Positions 27,043 through 37,026 are shown, counted from the stretch's first letter. The stretch is DNA of 64,000 nt from Stomatobaculum sp. (GCA_017449925.1 JAFSYO010000134.1:58647-122646), one strand, 5' to 3'. Notes: generated from the sequence alone by a model not told the origin. Translations and numbers: made by a program.

Positions 27043-28008
27043 TTACCTCTTGGCTTCCGCTTCTCTTGCGTGTTTCGGCCTCCTGACTGTGTTGATCCTC
27101 TGCACCCGGGGCTCAGGCGCAGTGACAGTGATCTTCGGCACAGCCTTCACGTAATAATAATATTCGTCGTCCTCGAACTGGGTATACTCCGTCCGGGAGT
27201 AATCCACGCTGAAGACAAAAAACTGGTAGACCGCCGCTGCCGCTCCTGACAGGACGCAGCCTCCGATGAGACTTACCATGTCGATGGAGATGCTGTACAG
27301 AACACTGCCTGTAAAGAAAACGATCAGCATGGAGAGCAGTCCTGCGATGACCGCGAAGGGCCACGCGTCATTGATCGGCAGTGTGCGCACCAGACGGACG
27401 ATGATCAGGGAGACCGCAAAGGCGATGATATAGAGCAGCATCGTCCGGTTCAGAAGGATCCCGTTGATCATCTGGACATACCTGTGGGTGATATCCAGAG
27501 CGTCCCCGTTCGTCAGCGGTCCGGCGTTGCTTCGGACATACTGGAGAATATAGTAGATCACGATGCCGCAGCTCACCGGGACCACAGAAACCAGCGCTCC
27601 CCCGAGTCCCACGAGGATCGGGATCAGATACGGCACCTTAAGAGCGAACAGCATCGGCGTTACGATCAGGAGAAAACTGTCTCCCGGCTGGAATCCGTAA
27701 TACAGGAGCGCGATCACCAGCAGGAACGCCGCAGTGATCAGCGCCAGCTCCAGAGAGACTGCAAAGATGTGGGCCAGCATAAAGAGCGCCAGGATCCAGC
27801 AGATCCCCCCGTAGGGGCAGACCGACGAGATCAGGGCCAGGACCAGCGGGATCGCCGGTGAACGAAGGGTCTTCATATACCCCAGGCCCCGGTTCATGAG
27901 CAGCATTGCAGAAAGCGCGAGAAAGAAACGAAGCAGCGCCACCAGAACGGAACTGTATTTTCCGTAAAAAGCGCGGAGCCTGTCCCGCAGGATCAGCATT
28001 TTAAGCAT
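27043..28008 (-). CDS. Polytopic membrane protein of unknown function, upstream of cdaA
   Basis: 321 residues with nine or ten hydrophobic segments (about 20-265) and a hydrophilic C-terminus holding an acidic/Tyr cluster (EDDEYYYYVK) and a basic tail. It overlaps the preceding small gene by eight bases and precedes cdaA by five, so all are on one mRNA. The tail may interact with cytoplasmic partners. The family is not recognised; co-transcription suggests envelope or osmotic homeostasis. Confidence 0.8.
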   Translation of the reverse strand: MLKMLILRDRLRAFYGKYSSVLVALLRFFLALSAMLLMNRGLGYMKTLRSPAIPLVLALISSVCPYGGICWILALFMLAHIFAVSLELALITAAFLLVIALLYYGFQPGDSFLLIVTPMLFALKVPYLIPILVGLGGALVSVVPVSCGIVIYYILQYVRSNAGPLTNGDALDITHRYVQMINGILLNRTMLLYIIAFAVSLIIVRLVRTLPINDAWPFAVIAGLLSMLIVFFTGSVLYSISIDMVSLIGGCVLSGAAAAVYQFFVFSVDYSRTEYTQFEDDEYYYYVKAVPKITVTAPEPRVQRINTVRRPKHAREAEAKR

Positions 28009-28432
28009 TCCTTCCGCCCTCCTTTACCAGTTCCCGTATCTTGTCCTGTATTTCATAGCGTTTCTTCAGGCGGTTCAGTTTCATGAGGTGCTCCTCCCGC
28101 CGCTTTTCAGAAAGAGCATACTTTCTGCTGTAAACCACCGCAGTGATCGCCTCGAACACCAGAAGGCCGATAAAATAGACGACAACAGCCTTTTCCGTGT
28201 ACCGGACCGCTTCCATCACATCCACGGTGTTAAGGATCCGTTCAAGGCTGTATAGGGAATAGACCGCGAAGAGCAGCGCAAAACTGACTGTGAACGCGAA
28301 AAAGGACTGCAGGAGATGCTTTGCCAGGTAATCGCCCCGGAAGTATCTCTGTGCAGGCTTCATCATTTTTTCTTCTTTTTTGGCAAAACGCGCCGTTTCA
28401 TTCATCAGACGGATTTTGTCTTCATTCAGCAT
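28001..28432 (-). CDS. Two-helix membrane protein, first gene of the cda operon
   Basis: About 143 residues from the ATG at 28430-28432 behind AAGGAG. There are two central membrane helices (about 38-60 and 80-100), and both ends are rich in Lys, Arg and Glu with coiled-coil character. It overlaps the next membrane-protein gene by eight bases. Function unknown; not similar to a family I can name. Confidence 0.75.
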   Translation of the reverse strand: MLNEDKIRLMNETARFAKKEEKMMKPAQRYFRGDYLAKHLLQSFFAFTVSFALLFAVYSLYSLERILNTVDVMEAVRYTEKAVVVYFIGLLVFEAITAVVYSRKYALSEKRREEHLMKLNRLKKRYEIQDKIRELVKEGGRNA

Positions 28433-28456
28433 AGCCTTCTCCTTCTGGTCGCGTTC

Positions 28457-28465
28457 AGTATACCA
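28457..28465 (-). promoter_or_regulatory. Extended -10 promoter of the cda operon
   Basis: TGGTATACT on the minus strand (extended -10 TGn plus TATACT), about 25 bases before the first start codon. The -35 (TTCCTT) is weak. Confidence 0.5.
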
Positions 28466-28504
28466 CAAAGAAAAATCAAAAGGAACCGTCTGTAAATATC
28501 AGGT

Positions 28505-28532
28505 TTGCATTAGTGTCGGAAAGTGATAAACT
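28505..28532 (+). promoter_or_regulatory. Probable promoter of upp
   Basis: TTGCAT (28505-28510), 16 bases, TAAACT (28527-28532). This predicts a leader of about 90 bases that contains the direct repeats at 28554-28589. Confidence 0.5.
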
Positions 28533-28553
28533 GGAGATGAAAAACCGGACCGA

Positions 28554-28589
28554 GGACATCTCCGGACAACTCGGGGACATCTCCGGACA
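28554..28589 (+). repeat. Direct repeat in the upp leader
   Basis: GGACATCTCCGGACA occurs twice (28554-28568 and 28575-28589), a 21-base period, between the promoter and the upp start. The sequence does not match a PyrR binding loop as I know it. Confidence 0.7.
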
Positions 28590-28629
28590 GCCTGCACATC
28601 ACTGAAATACGCTTTGGAAAGGACAGACA

Positions 28630-29259
<630 letters not shown>

Positions 29260-29281
29260 GAATTGTTCTGCAGAAAAAGGA

Positions 29282-29321
29282 AGCGTCTGCTGTATCACCG
29301 GATACGGCAGACGCTGTTTTT
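29282..29321 (+). terminator. Terminator after upp
   Basis: AGCGTCTGC and GCAGACGCT (29282-29315), with inner pairing GTATC/GATAC, then GTTTTTA. It ends at the metH stop codon on the other strand; a T-run is weaker in that direction. Confidence 0.85.
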
Positions 29322-31752
29322 ATGCTCCGAAAATGCGGTCGGCGTAGCGGACTGTGTCCATGGCTTCCTTCGCGTAGCAGTCCGCGCCGATCTGGTCGGC
29401 ATATTCCTGGGTCATGACGGCACCCCCCACCACTACTTTGGTGTCAGGCTTCCGGGTCCTTAAAAGACGGATGGTCTCTTCCATGCTGACCACGGTAGTT
29501 GTCATCAGGGCGCTGAGGCCGATGAGGGAGATGTTCTCCTTCTCGGCGGTCTCCACGATGGTTTCCGGAGCCACGTCCTTTCCCAGATCCAGGACTTCAT
29601 AACCATAGTTTTCCAGCAGGACCTTCACGATGTTCTTTCCGATGTCGTGGATGTCTCCTTTCACAGTGGCGAGGATCATCCTTCCCTTCGAGGCGCCTTC
29701 GGTCCCGCTCATGGCTTCCTTCACCACTTCAAAAGCGGCCTTCGCGGCTTCCGCGCTCATCAGGAGATGGGGCAGGAAGATGCTCCCCTTCTCAAATCCT
29801 TTCCCGACGATATCCAGGGCCGGGATCAGCTCTTTGTTCACGATCTCCAGAGGATCCATCCCCAGGGACAAAAGCTTCGCCGTTTCCTCCGCGGATCTCT
29901 CCCCCATTCCGTGGAGGACCGCATCGGAAAGGTCCGATGCGCCGGAGGCCTGAGTGCTGCCGCCGGGCCCGGAAGCCGGGCCGGCGCCGCTCTTTTTTTC
30001 TCCGAAGCCGAATCCGCCGGTCTTCCCGCCGTAGGCGCCGATGAATCCGGCGCACTGGGGATCCTGTCCCGACAAGGCAAGATAAGAGCGGTAAGAAGCC
30101 ATCATCGCCTCGTTGTTCGGATTCACGATGGCACAGGCAAGACCGTTCTGCATCGCCATGGTGAAGAAAAAGGAATTGATGACCTCTCTCTGGGGCAGGC
30201 CGAAGGAAATATTGGAAACACCCAGGATCGTGTTCCCGCCAAGCTCCTCCCTGACACGGCGGATAGTCTCCAGTGTCGTGAGGGCAGACTGTGTGTCCGT
30301 AGAGATCGTCATGGCAAGGCCGTCCACCAGGATATCCTCCCGCGGGATCCCGTATTTTTCCGCCTCTGCATAGATCTTCCGGGCGATGGAAAGCCTTCCT
30401 TCGGCGCTGTCCGGGATGCCGTTTTCATCCAGGACCAGGGCCACCACCACGCCGCCGTACTTCGCGGCCAGGGGGAACACTACGTCCATGCTCTCCTGCT
30501 TTCCGTTGACAGAATTGATCATGGCCTTTCCGTTGTAGATCCGGAGTCCCCGCTCCAATGCTTCCGCATTGGTGGTGTCGATCTGGAGCGGCAGGGCAAG
30601 GACGCCCTGCAGGCGTGTGACGACGGTCTCCATCATCCCGGGCTCATCGATCTCCGGCAGACCCACATTCACATCCAGCATGTCGGCGCCGCTGTCCTCC
30701 TGTTCGATGCCCTGCTGGAGAATATATTCGATATCTTTATTCCGGAGCGCTTCCTTGAATTTCTTCTTCCCGGTGGGGTTGATGCGCTCTCCGATAATGA
30801 CAGGCTTTCCGCCGATCTCCACTGTCCGGGAAAAGCTGGAGACCACTGACCGGTGTTTTTTCACCGGGGGTGTAAAGGGAATATCCCTGGTAAGCATGAC
30901 CTCCTTCCGGATATACTCCGGCGTCGTTCCGCAGCAGCCGCCCAGCACATGGACCGGAAGTTTTGCGATGTCCAGCATCGCCGAAGCGAATTCCTCCGCG
31001 CTGAGATCGTAGACCGTCTTTCCGTTTTCCGAACGGGGAAGACCGGCATTCGGATTTACGATGATCGGAAGGGAGCATACTTCGGTGAGTTCCTTCACGA
31101 TGGGCAGCATCTGCCGCGGTCCAAGGCCACAGTTCACACCGAGGGCATCCACCCGGAGGCCCTCCATCATTGCCGTGACGCTCTGTACAGTTCCGCCAGT
31201 CAGAAGCTTTCCCTTTCCGTCATAGATAGTGGTGACGCAGACCGGTAAGTCAGAGTTTTCTTTCGCTGCCAGGACTGCGGCCTTTGCCTCCATGCTGTCG
31301 TTCATGGTCTCGATCAGAATAAGGTCCGCCCCTGCTTCCGTGCCGAAGCGTACCACCTCCGCGAAAATGGAAACTGCTTCCTCAAAATCCAGGTCTCCCA
31401 TCGGTTTTAAAAGGCGGCCGGTGGGGCCGATGTCCAGGGCGACGAAGCTGTCCTCCCTGCCGGTCCGGCGGCGGGCTTCCTGAACATGCCTCACGCCTGC
31501 CTGGACCACTGCCTTCAGCTCCTCCGGGTCCGGGTAATGAAGACGGTTCGCGCCGAAGGTGTTGGAGTTCACGATGGCGCTTCCTGCTTCCAGATAAGAG
31601 ACTGCCAGCTGGACGATGTCCTCCGGCCGGGTCAGATTCCACCGCTCCGGCAGTTCTCCGCCCTTCAGTCCCTTCGACTGCAGGACAGATCCTGTGCCTC
31701 CGTCCCAGTAAAGCCGTTCCTGTCCGAGACGTTCCAGAAAACTCTTCTTCAT
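29320..31752 (-). CDS. metH: Cobalamin-dependent methionine synthase, catalytic part
   Basis: 810 residues. The homocysteine-methyltransferase domain (about 1-295) has the zinc cysteines VNCG and GGCCGT. The pterin-binding domain for methyltetrahydrofolate (about 310-560, GERINPTGKKK start), a Gly/Ser/Ala-rich linker (about 570-600), and the B12 cap plus cobalamin domain with DIHDIG (from 700, His702 as lower ligand) follow. The reactivation domain of long MetH is absent and encoded by the adjacent gene. It transfers methyl from methyl-THF to homocysteine. The flexible glycine-rich linker is longer than expected. Confidence 0.96.
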   Translation of the reverse strand: MKKSFLERLGQERLYWDGGTGSVLQSKGLKGGELPERWNLTRPEDIVQLAVSYLEAGSAIVNSNTFGANRLHYPDPEELKAVVQAGVRHVQEARRRTGREDSFVALDIGPTGRLLKPMGDLDFEEAVSIFAEVVRFGTEAGADLILIETMNDSMEAKAAVLAAKENSDLPVCVTTIYDGKGKLLTGGTVQSVTAMMEGLRVDALGVNCGLGPRQMLPIVKELTEVCSLPIIVNPNAGLPRSENGKTVYDLSAEEFASAMLDIAKLPVHVLGGCCGTTPEYIRKEVMLTRDIPFTPPVKKHRSVVSSFSRTVEIGGKPVIIGERINPTGKKKFKEALRNKDIEYILQQGIEQEDSGADMLDVNVGLPEIDEPGMMETVVTRLQGVLALPLQIDTTNAEALERGLRIYNGKAMINSVNGKQESMDVVFPLAAKYGGVVVALVLDENGIPDSAEGRLSIARKIYAEAEKYGIPREDILVDGLAMTISTDTQSALTTLETIRRVREELGGNTILGVSNISFGLPQREVINSFFFTMAMQNGLACAIVNPNNEAMMASYRSYLALSGQDPQCAGFIGAYGGKTGGFGFGEKKSGAGPASGPGGSTQASGASDLSDAVLHGMGERSAEETAKLLSLGMDPLEIVNKELIPALDIVGKGFEKGSIFLPHLLMSAEAAKAAFEVVKEAMSGTEGASKGRMILATVKGDIHDIGKNIVKVLLENYGYEVLDLGKDVAPETIVETAEKENISLIGLSALMTTTVVSMEETIRLLRTRKPDTKVVVGGAVMTQEYADQIGADCYAKEAMDTVRYADRIFGA

Positions 31753-32498
31753 TGGTGACTCCTTTCCTGCATTTCTGCCGCCGGATACCTCCGGAAGCTG
31801 CAGTCCTTCTTATCACAAGCGCCGCAGCCGGATCCCGTACATGCTTCTGAAGCGGACTGCAGGCCGCTCTTCTGCGCTTCCGCGTCCGCGATCCCGATCA
31901 CTGCGGTGACAGATTTCGACGGCATCATCAGAAGGTGTTCCGTCAGGGTGACGCCGATCCGTTTCTGGACCTCCAGAATACGGAACAGCTCTTTTTGATG
32001 CTCCAGGCTGAAATCCCCGTAGCCGGGAGAAAAACGGGGCCTGAGGACCTTTCCTTCTTCCGCAGCCATCTGCCGCAGCTCTTCGTTCAGCCTGTCACAG
32101 ACCTCCTCAATAAGCGCCGCGGCGGCAGCCTGCAGCATTACCGCGCGGCTCATTTTTCCCGCGGCCTGCGCCCTGGCCGTCATGCGGTCGGGGGAAAGTC
32201 CGAGAGTCGCCGCCATCAGGAACACTTCCCGGCAGCCCTCCAGATTCCGGCGCAGCGCCTTACTGCTGATCTCCATGCCCGCAATACAGATCCGGTCTTC
32301 TCCGGGAAGCTCCAGCGGGAAGCGTCTCCAGACGGTCTTCGGATCTGTCTCAGTAAGCAGCTCCGAAAGACATCGCCCGGCTTCCGCCTCGACCTCCGGC
32401 TCCGGCAGCGAGCGGCCGTATCCCATGTACCGGTACATTTCCCTCCGCACCCGTCCGAAGCTGTCCTCCGGGACAGCCTGGGAGAACTCCTCTCCCAT
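31749..32498 (-). CDS. Methionine synthase reactivation-domain protein
   Basis: 249 residues resembling the SAM-binding activation domain of MetH, with the family motif RPRFSPGYGD, then KSVTAVIG. A Cys-rich end (CTGSGCGACDKKDCSF) may hold a metal or cluster. It restores oxidised cob(II)alamin to the methylated form. The gene overlaps metH by four bases and follows metF by one base, which supports its role as the separate reactivation subunit usual in Clostridia. Confidence 0.9.
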   Translation of the reverse strand: MGEEFSQAVPEDSFGRVRREMYRYMGYGRSLPEPEVEAEAGRCLSELLTETDPKTVWRRFPLELPGEDRICIAGMEISSKALRRNLEGCREVFLMAATLGLSPDRMTARAQAAGKMSRAVMLQAAAAALIEEVCDRLNEELRQMAAEEGKVLRPRFSPGYGDFSLEHQKELFRILEVQKRIGVTLTEHLLMMPSKSVTAVIGIADAEAQKSGLQSASEACTGSGCGACDKKDCSFRRYPAAEMQERSHQ

Positions 32499-32499
32499 C

Positions 32500-33366
32500 T
32501 TATTTCAGGACCTCGGACAGGTTCGCCATGATGGCGGCTGACACCGAGGGTTTATTCATGGTGTAAACGTGAATGTGCCTGATCCCGTTGGCGATCAGGT
32601 CCACGATCTGTTCCGTAGCGTAAACGATGCCCGCCTGCTTCATGGCCTCCGGGTTCTCCCCGAAATAGTCCACAATGGCGCGGAAGCGCTGGGGCACGTC
32701 CGTCCCGGACATAGCCACGGACCGGGACAGCTGCTTCGCGTTGGTAATGGGCATGATGCCGGCAATCACCGGGAGATAAATACCGCGCTCCCGGATGCGG
32801 TACAGGAAATTATAGAAAATGTTGTTGTCAAAGAACATCTGGGTGGTCAGGAAATCCAGGCCCGCGTCCACCTTCTCCTTCAGGTGGCCGATATCGTCCT
32901 TCTTGTGGACGCACTCGACATGGCCCTCCGGGTAGCAGGCGCCGCCCAGGCAGAACTTCCCTCCGGCATATTCATGAATGTCCCGGATCAGCTCCGCAGC
33001 GTAGCGGTAGTCCTCAGACACCCTGCCGTCCTGTGGAATGTCTCCCCGGAGCGCCAGAATATTCTCGATCCCTTTCTCCTCGTAGACCTTCAGCATCTTC
33101 AGGACATGCTCCCGGGAAGAGGAGACGCAGGTGAGGTGCGCCAGCGTGGGGACGCCGTATTCCTTCTGGATCTCCTCCGCGATGCCCGCGGTATAGGTGC
33201 CGGTGCCTCCGCCGGCGCCGTAGGTCACGCTCATGAAATCCGGATGCAGCGCCGCGATCTTCTTCGCTGCAGCCGCGGTGGATTCATACTTCTCCGATGT
33301 CTTCGGCGGGAACACCTCCAGGGACAGCGTCACCTTTTCCTGTTTCAGAATGTCCGAGATCTTCAT
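32500..33366 (-). CDS. metF: 5,10-Methylenetetrahydrofolate reductase
   Basis: 288 residues, a flavin TIM-barrel enzyme making 5-methyl-THF, the donor for MetH. LSLEVFPPKT at the N-terminus holds the catalytic Glu. The SVTYGAGG, LTCV and GGACYPEGH segments are all typical. The first gene of metF-reactivase-metH. No SAM or B12 riboswitch is visible in the 83-base leader. Confidence 0.95.
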   Translation of the reverse strand: MKISDILKQEKVTLSLEVFPPKTSEKYESTAAAAKKIAALHPDFMSVTYGAGGGTGTYTAGIAEEIQKEYGVPTLAHLTCVSSSREHVLKMLKVYEEKGIENILALRGDIPQDGRVSEDYRYAAELIRDIHEYAGGKFCLGGACYPEGHVECVHKKDDIGHLKEKVDAGLDFLTTQMFFDNNIFYNFLYRIRERGIYLPVIAGIMPITNAKQLSRSVAMSGTDVPQRFRAIVDYFGENPEAMKQAGIVYATEQIVDLIANGIRHIHVYTMNKPSVSAAIMANLSEVLK

Positions 33367-33449
33367 ATAATCTGCTCCTTTCGAAACAAAAAACTCTTAC
33401 CAATGCAAGTAATCTTTCCTCGGTGTAAGGGATTCTGACCCTATTATTT

Positions 33450-34391
33450 TCATATCATCCCCATACTCTGCATAAAGACGATCCAGAAGAACAGGATCAC
33501 GACGGAGCAGATGGTCGTCAGCACCACCTGCTCTCCTGCCAGGTCGGCATCCGCCCCGTAGACCTGGGCCATGGGGAAGGTCGCCGTGGCCACCGGCGTG
33601 GCGTAGAGGGCCAGCGCAAGGAAACGCTCCATCGTGGAAAGACCGATCAGGGTACCGAAAAACAGCATGCCTGCCGGCACAAGGATCATCTTGATCGCCA
33701 TGACGACGGTCAGCATCTTCATATGCTTTCCCAGGGAAACGAATTCCAGGGTGCCTCCGAGAATGAAGAGTGCCAGCGGCGTAGTCATATCGGCGAACTG
33801 GCCGATCACCTTCATGACCGGCGGCGCGATGGGAACGTTCAGAAGCTTGAACAGGAACCCTACCCAGGCGCCTAAGATCAAAGGTGTCGTCAGAATACTG
33901 ATCAGGAACTTCAGGGGCGAGGACTTTTCTCTTCCGGAATACATTTCCAGGATGATGGTCGCTGTGACATTGTAGACCGGCACCACGATCACCACCAGCG
34001 CCGCCGCCATGACCATCTCACTGTCCCCGAACAGGTTCTGCACCAGGGGCACCGCAAAAAGGAGGATATTGCTGCGGTACACGCCCTGTATGATCACCGG
34101 GATCTGCCTCTGGTCCTTAATAATTTTCGGTACGACAGCAAAGGAGCCTCCGATGGTAACGACGAAGCTTGCCATCGCGAAGGCAAAAAACTTGGCGGTC
34201 AGGGGAAAAGAATCCCCGATGGTATACATGTTGTCGAACATGAGCAGCGGGAAAAACGCCTGGAAAGACACCTTGTTCAGCTTACGAAGGAACGCGATAT
34301 CTGCCAGTCCTGCCCGTCTTACTCCGTAGCCGAAAGCAAGATACAGGACAAAGGGAATCACCGCGTTAAATGATATCCAGAAACTGTTCAT
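33450..34391 (-). CDS. AEC-family (auxin efflux carrier-like) transporter
   Basis: 313 residues with about ten membrane helices in the two five-helix halves of the AEC family (Mem_trans), with the charged break near residues 150-160. Bacterial members carry malate, malonate or other organic acids. The substrate cannot be inferred from neighbours (metF on one side, thioesterase on the other). A second AEC gene is at 51848-52786. Confidence 0.88.
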   Translation of the reverse strand: MNSFWISFNAVIPFVLYLAFGYGVRRAGLADIAFLRKLNKVSFQAFFPLLMFDNMYTIGDSFPLTAKFFAFAMASFVVTIGGSFAVVPKIIKDQRQIPVIIQGVYRSNILLFAVPLVQNLFGDSEMVMAAALVVIVVPVYNVTATIILEMYSGREKSSPLKFLISILTTPLILGAWVGFLFKLLNVPIAPPVMKVIGQFADMTTPLALFILGGTLEFVSLGKHMKMLTVVMAIKMILVPAGMLFFGTLIGLSTMERFLALALYATPVATATFPMAQVYGADADLAGEQVVLTTICSVVILFFWIVFMQSMGMI

Positions 34392-34502
34392 AAGATTATT
34401 AACTTCCTTTCAGTCTGAGCATCTTGTACCAACTATACCTCATTCTGAGGAAAGTTTCTATCCGCGTTTTTCCCGGATGGACTGTAACCCGCCTCCAGAC
34501 TG

Positions 34503-34562
34503 AAAAACAGCTGTCCGGCAAACGCTGGAATCCTCGTCTGCCGGACAACTGTTTTATCTTTT
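34503..34562 (-). terminator. Strong terminator after the thioesterase gene
   Basis: AAAACAG-TTGTCCGGCA and TGCCGGACAG-CTGTTTTT pair around an 18-base loop. T-runs on both sides allow bidirectional action. Confidence 0.8.
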
Positions 34563-34573
34563 TTAAATATCAT

Positions 34574-34969
34574 TTACACTGCGGCGAACTGGTACTCTCC
34601 CTCCGCCAGCAGTTTTCCGCTCATCGGATCAAAGATCTCCGCCCGGCACACGGAAAGATTCCGTCCCCGCTTGATGATCACTGCCTTTGCAGCGATCCGT
34701 TCCGTCTTCCCCGCCGCTCTCAGAAAACGGAAGGTGGAGTCCGTCAGCACCTGCTTCGAGCCGTCGCTTCGGAGCAAGGTCCCGCAAGTGCACTCACCCA
34801 GCAGGAACAGGAGCCCCGCGTGGGGCGTCCCCATCATATTCATCGAAAAATCTTCCAGCCTGGCCTCCGCTTCTGCCTTCTCTGAAGAAAGGGACGTGAT
34901 GTGGATGCCGTTATGTACCAGGAAGGGATTTTTGCTGTTGATCCGCTCCATCTGTTCTGTAAAATCCAT
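34574..34969 (-). CDS. Hotdog-fold thioesterase (PaaI-like)
   Basis: About 131 residues from MDFTEQMERI. The HNGIHITSL start and the MGTPHAGLLFLLGECTCG segment are the hotdog helix region of PaaI/YbgC-type acyl-CoA thioesterases. A GTG 45 bases upstream is an alternative start. It lies 55 bases after ridA. The acyl substrate is unknown. Confidence 0.82.
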   Translation of the reverse strand: MDFTEQMERINSKNPFLVHNGIHITSLSSEKAEAEARLEDFSMNMMGTPHAGLLFLLGECTCGTLLRSDGSKQVLTDSTFRFLRAAGKTERIAAKAVIIKRGRNLSVCRAEIFDPMSGKLLAEGEYQFAAV

Positions 34970-35023
34970 TCTGCCGTATATCCTTTCGTTTTCTGTATCG
35001 TCGATCAGCAGCACATCCTGCGC

Positions 35024-35404
35024 TCAGTCCGTGACCGCCACAGCCTCGATCTCCACCAGGGCTCCCTTCGGGATCGCTGCCACCTGGAATGCAGCTCTCG
35101 CCGGATAGGGTTCGGTAAAGAACTCTGCGTAGACCTTGTTCATGGCCGCGAAGTCCGCGATATCCTTTAAAAGCACGGTGGTCTTCACCACTGCGGACAT
35201 GTCTGCGCCGGCTTCCTTCAGGATGTTTCTGATATTGGTAAGGCTCTGCCGGGTCTGGCTCTCGATATCCTGTCCCGCGAACTCTCCCGTGGCCGGATCG
35301 ATGGGGATCTGCCCGGAGACATAGATGGTTTTTCCTGCCTTGATCCCCTGGCTGTAGGGACCGATAGCTGCCGGCGCGTTTTTTGTCGCAATTGCCTGAT
35401 TCAT
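35024..35404 (-). CDS. ridA: RidA-family imine/enamine deaminase
   Basis: 126 residues, the full YjgF/RidA length. It hydrolyses reactive 2-aminoacrylate-type imines released by PLP enzymes. [18 protein letters not shown], the arginine of YPARAAFQV (carboxylate anchor) and the terminal VEIEAVAV are all present. Several PLP aminotransferases in the window fit a detoxifying role. Followed by the thioesterase. Confidence 0.95.
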   Translation of the reverse strand: MNQAIATKNAPAAIGPYSQGIKAGKTIYVSGQIPIDPATGEFAGQDIESQTRQSLTNIRNILKEAGADMSAVVKTTVLLKDIADFAAMNKVYAEFFTEPYPARAAFQVAAIPKGALVEIEAVAVTD

Positions 35405-35455
35405 ACTTAAATCCTCCTGTTTACTTTTATATTGAATTACTGCCGGTTTCTTTGT

Positions 35456-36853
35456 TTATTCCGTTTTCGCCATTTGTTCCGCTTTCGCCGCTTTTTCCTC
35501 TTTCATTTTTTTCAGGCGGTATCTGTAATAGATCAGTTCCATGGTCATAGTCAGCATCCATCCCACCGGATAACTGAAGCCCACCGGCCGGGGTGTGTTA
35601 GAGATGAAACGGGTCAGGACAAACAGATAGATCTGCCGGAGTACCACAAAACCCGTCAGCATAATGTACATCGGCCCCCGGGAATCTCCCCTTCCCCGGA
35701 GCGCGCCCGCCAGGATGTGGTTAACACCGTTAAATACCACGAACAGGGTATTTGTCTGAATAAACATGACGCCGAAGGAGATGACCGATTCATCCTTCGT
35801 GAACAGCATCACCGCGTACCTGGCGTTCAGAACAAGGATCCCTCCTGTCACCAGGATCGTGGTCACGGTCACGGCCATAGAAACTGTGGTCCCGCGCCGC
35901 GCCCGCTCCTCCTGTTTTGCGCCGACGTTCTGGCTGACAAAAGTAGTGGCTGCCATGGCGACGCTCTGGGCAAAGAGGAACACCACCTGGTCCAGCTTGT
36001 TGTAGCAGCTCCATCCCGCCATGCAGCTGGAGCCGAAGTAGTTGATGTAAGCCTGGACGAAGGTGTTCGAAAAAGCCGTGATGACGGACTGGATGCCCGC
36101 CGGCAGCGCCACGGCAAAGATGAGCCCTGTCACTGTCCGGTCGATCCGCAGGTCCCTCCAGACCAGGCGGTACATCTCTTTCGTTCTGGTAAGGAGCGCC
36201 AGCGTCAGCACCGCGGAGATGAACTGAGAGAGAATGGTCGCGTAGGCCACGCCCTCTATGCCCATATGCAGCGCGATCACGAAAAAAAGGTCGAGGATGA
36301 TGTTCAGGATGCTGGTCAGCACCAGGAACATGAGGGGCAGCGTAGTATTGCCCACCGCCCGAAGTATCCCGCTCCCCATGTTGTAGATGAGGAGGCCGGC
36401 GATGCCGGCGAAATAAATGTTGAGATAGCTGGCCGCGTTGTCGAATACATCCTCCGGGGTCGCCATCAGGTAGAGCATGGGACGGACATAGGACATGCCG
36501 ATGATGGTGAAGAGAACGCAGAACACGAAGGTCAGCGCCATAGTGGTCTCGATGGCGGTATGCAGCTCATCTTCTTCCTTCGCACCGAAACGCTGGCCGA
36601 TCACCACGCCGGCCCCCACGGAAAAGCCGTTGAAAAAGAACACCAGCATATTGATGATCATGGTGGTGGAGCCCACCGCTGCCAGAGCTTCCTTGCCGAC
36701 AAAATTCCCCACAACGATGGAGTCCACCGTATTGTAGAGCATCTGGAAAACATTGCCGAACAGGAGCGGCACAGCGAACATCAGGATATGTTTTAAGATC
36801 GGCCCCTGGGTCATATCCCGGACGCCGGTGGTTTTTGAACCTGTATTTGTCAT
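35456..36853 (-). CDS. MATE-family multidrug/cation efflux protein (1 of 3)
   Basis: 465 residues with twelve membrane helices and the MATE signature near the start (PLLFGNVFQMLYNTVDSIVVG). It exports cationic compounds using a sodium or proton gradient. It has its own consensus promoter with a leader of about 70 bases. The gene downstream is ridA, 51 bases away. Confidence 0.93.
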   Translation of the reverse strand: MTNTGSKTTGVRDMTQGPILKHILMFAVPLLFGNVFQMLYNTVDSIVVGNFVGKEALAAVGSTTMIINMLVFFFNGFSVGAGVVIGQRFGAKEEDELHTAIETTMALTFVFCVLFTIIGMSYVRPMLYLMATPEDVFDNAASYLNIYFAGIAGLLIYNMGSGILRAVGNTTLPLMFLVLTSILNIILDLFFVIALHMGIEGVAYATILSQFISAVLTLALLTRTKEMYRLVWRDLRIDRTVTGLIFAVALPAGIQSVITAFSNTFVQAYINYFGSSCMAGWSCYNKLDQVVFLFAQSVAMAATTFVSQNVGAKQEERARRGTTVSMAVTVTTILVTGGILVLNARYAVMLFTKDESVISFGVMFIQTNTLFVVFNGVNHILAGALRGRGDSRGPMYIMLTGFVVLRQIYLFVLTRFISNTPRPVGFSYPVGWMLTMTMELIYYRYRLKKMKEEKAAKAEQMAKTE

Positions 36854-36927
36854 TCTTTTCTGTACACTTTCAGAATAAAAACAAGCGATACTGAAATATA
36901 AAGAATCTACTATAGATGTGATTTTTC

Positions 36928-36956
36928 ATTATAAAGCAAAAACAGGCCCCGTACAA
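36928..36956 (-). promoter_or_regulatory. sigma-70 promoter of the MATE gene
   Basis: TTGTAC (36951-36956), 17 bases, TATAAT (36928-36933) on the minus strand. Confidence 0.8.
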
Positions 36957-36959
36957 GCG

Positions 36960-36995
36960 GAAAAACCCTGCTTTCCGTGCGGCGGAAAGCAGGGT
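36960..36995 (-). terminator. Terminator of the thiD-ABC operon
   Basis: ACCCTGCTTTCC and GGAAAGCAGGGT, twelve perfect pairs with a seven-base loop, then TTTTT on the minus strand. Confidence 0.9.
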
Positions 36996-37026
36996 CTTGT
37001 TATCTTTTGATCGAACTGCTGTCAGT

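Noticed and set aside
33367..33449. SAM or cobalamin riboswitch before metF
   Set aside because: The 83-base gap has only a three-pair GGG..CCC stem and none of the conserved blocks.
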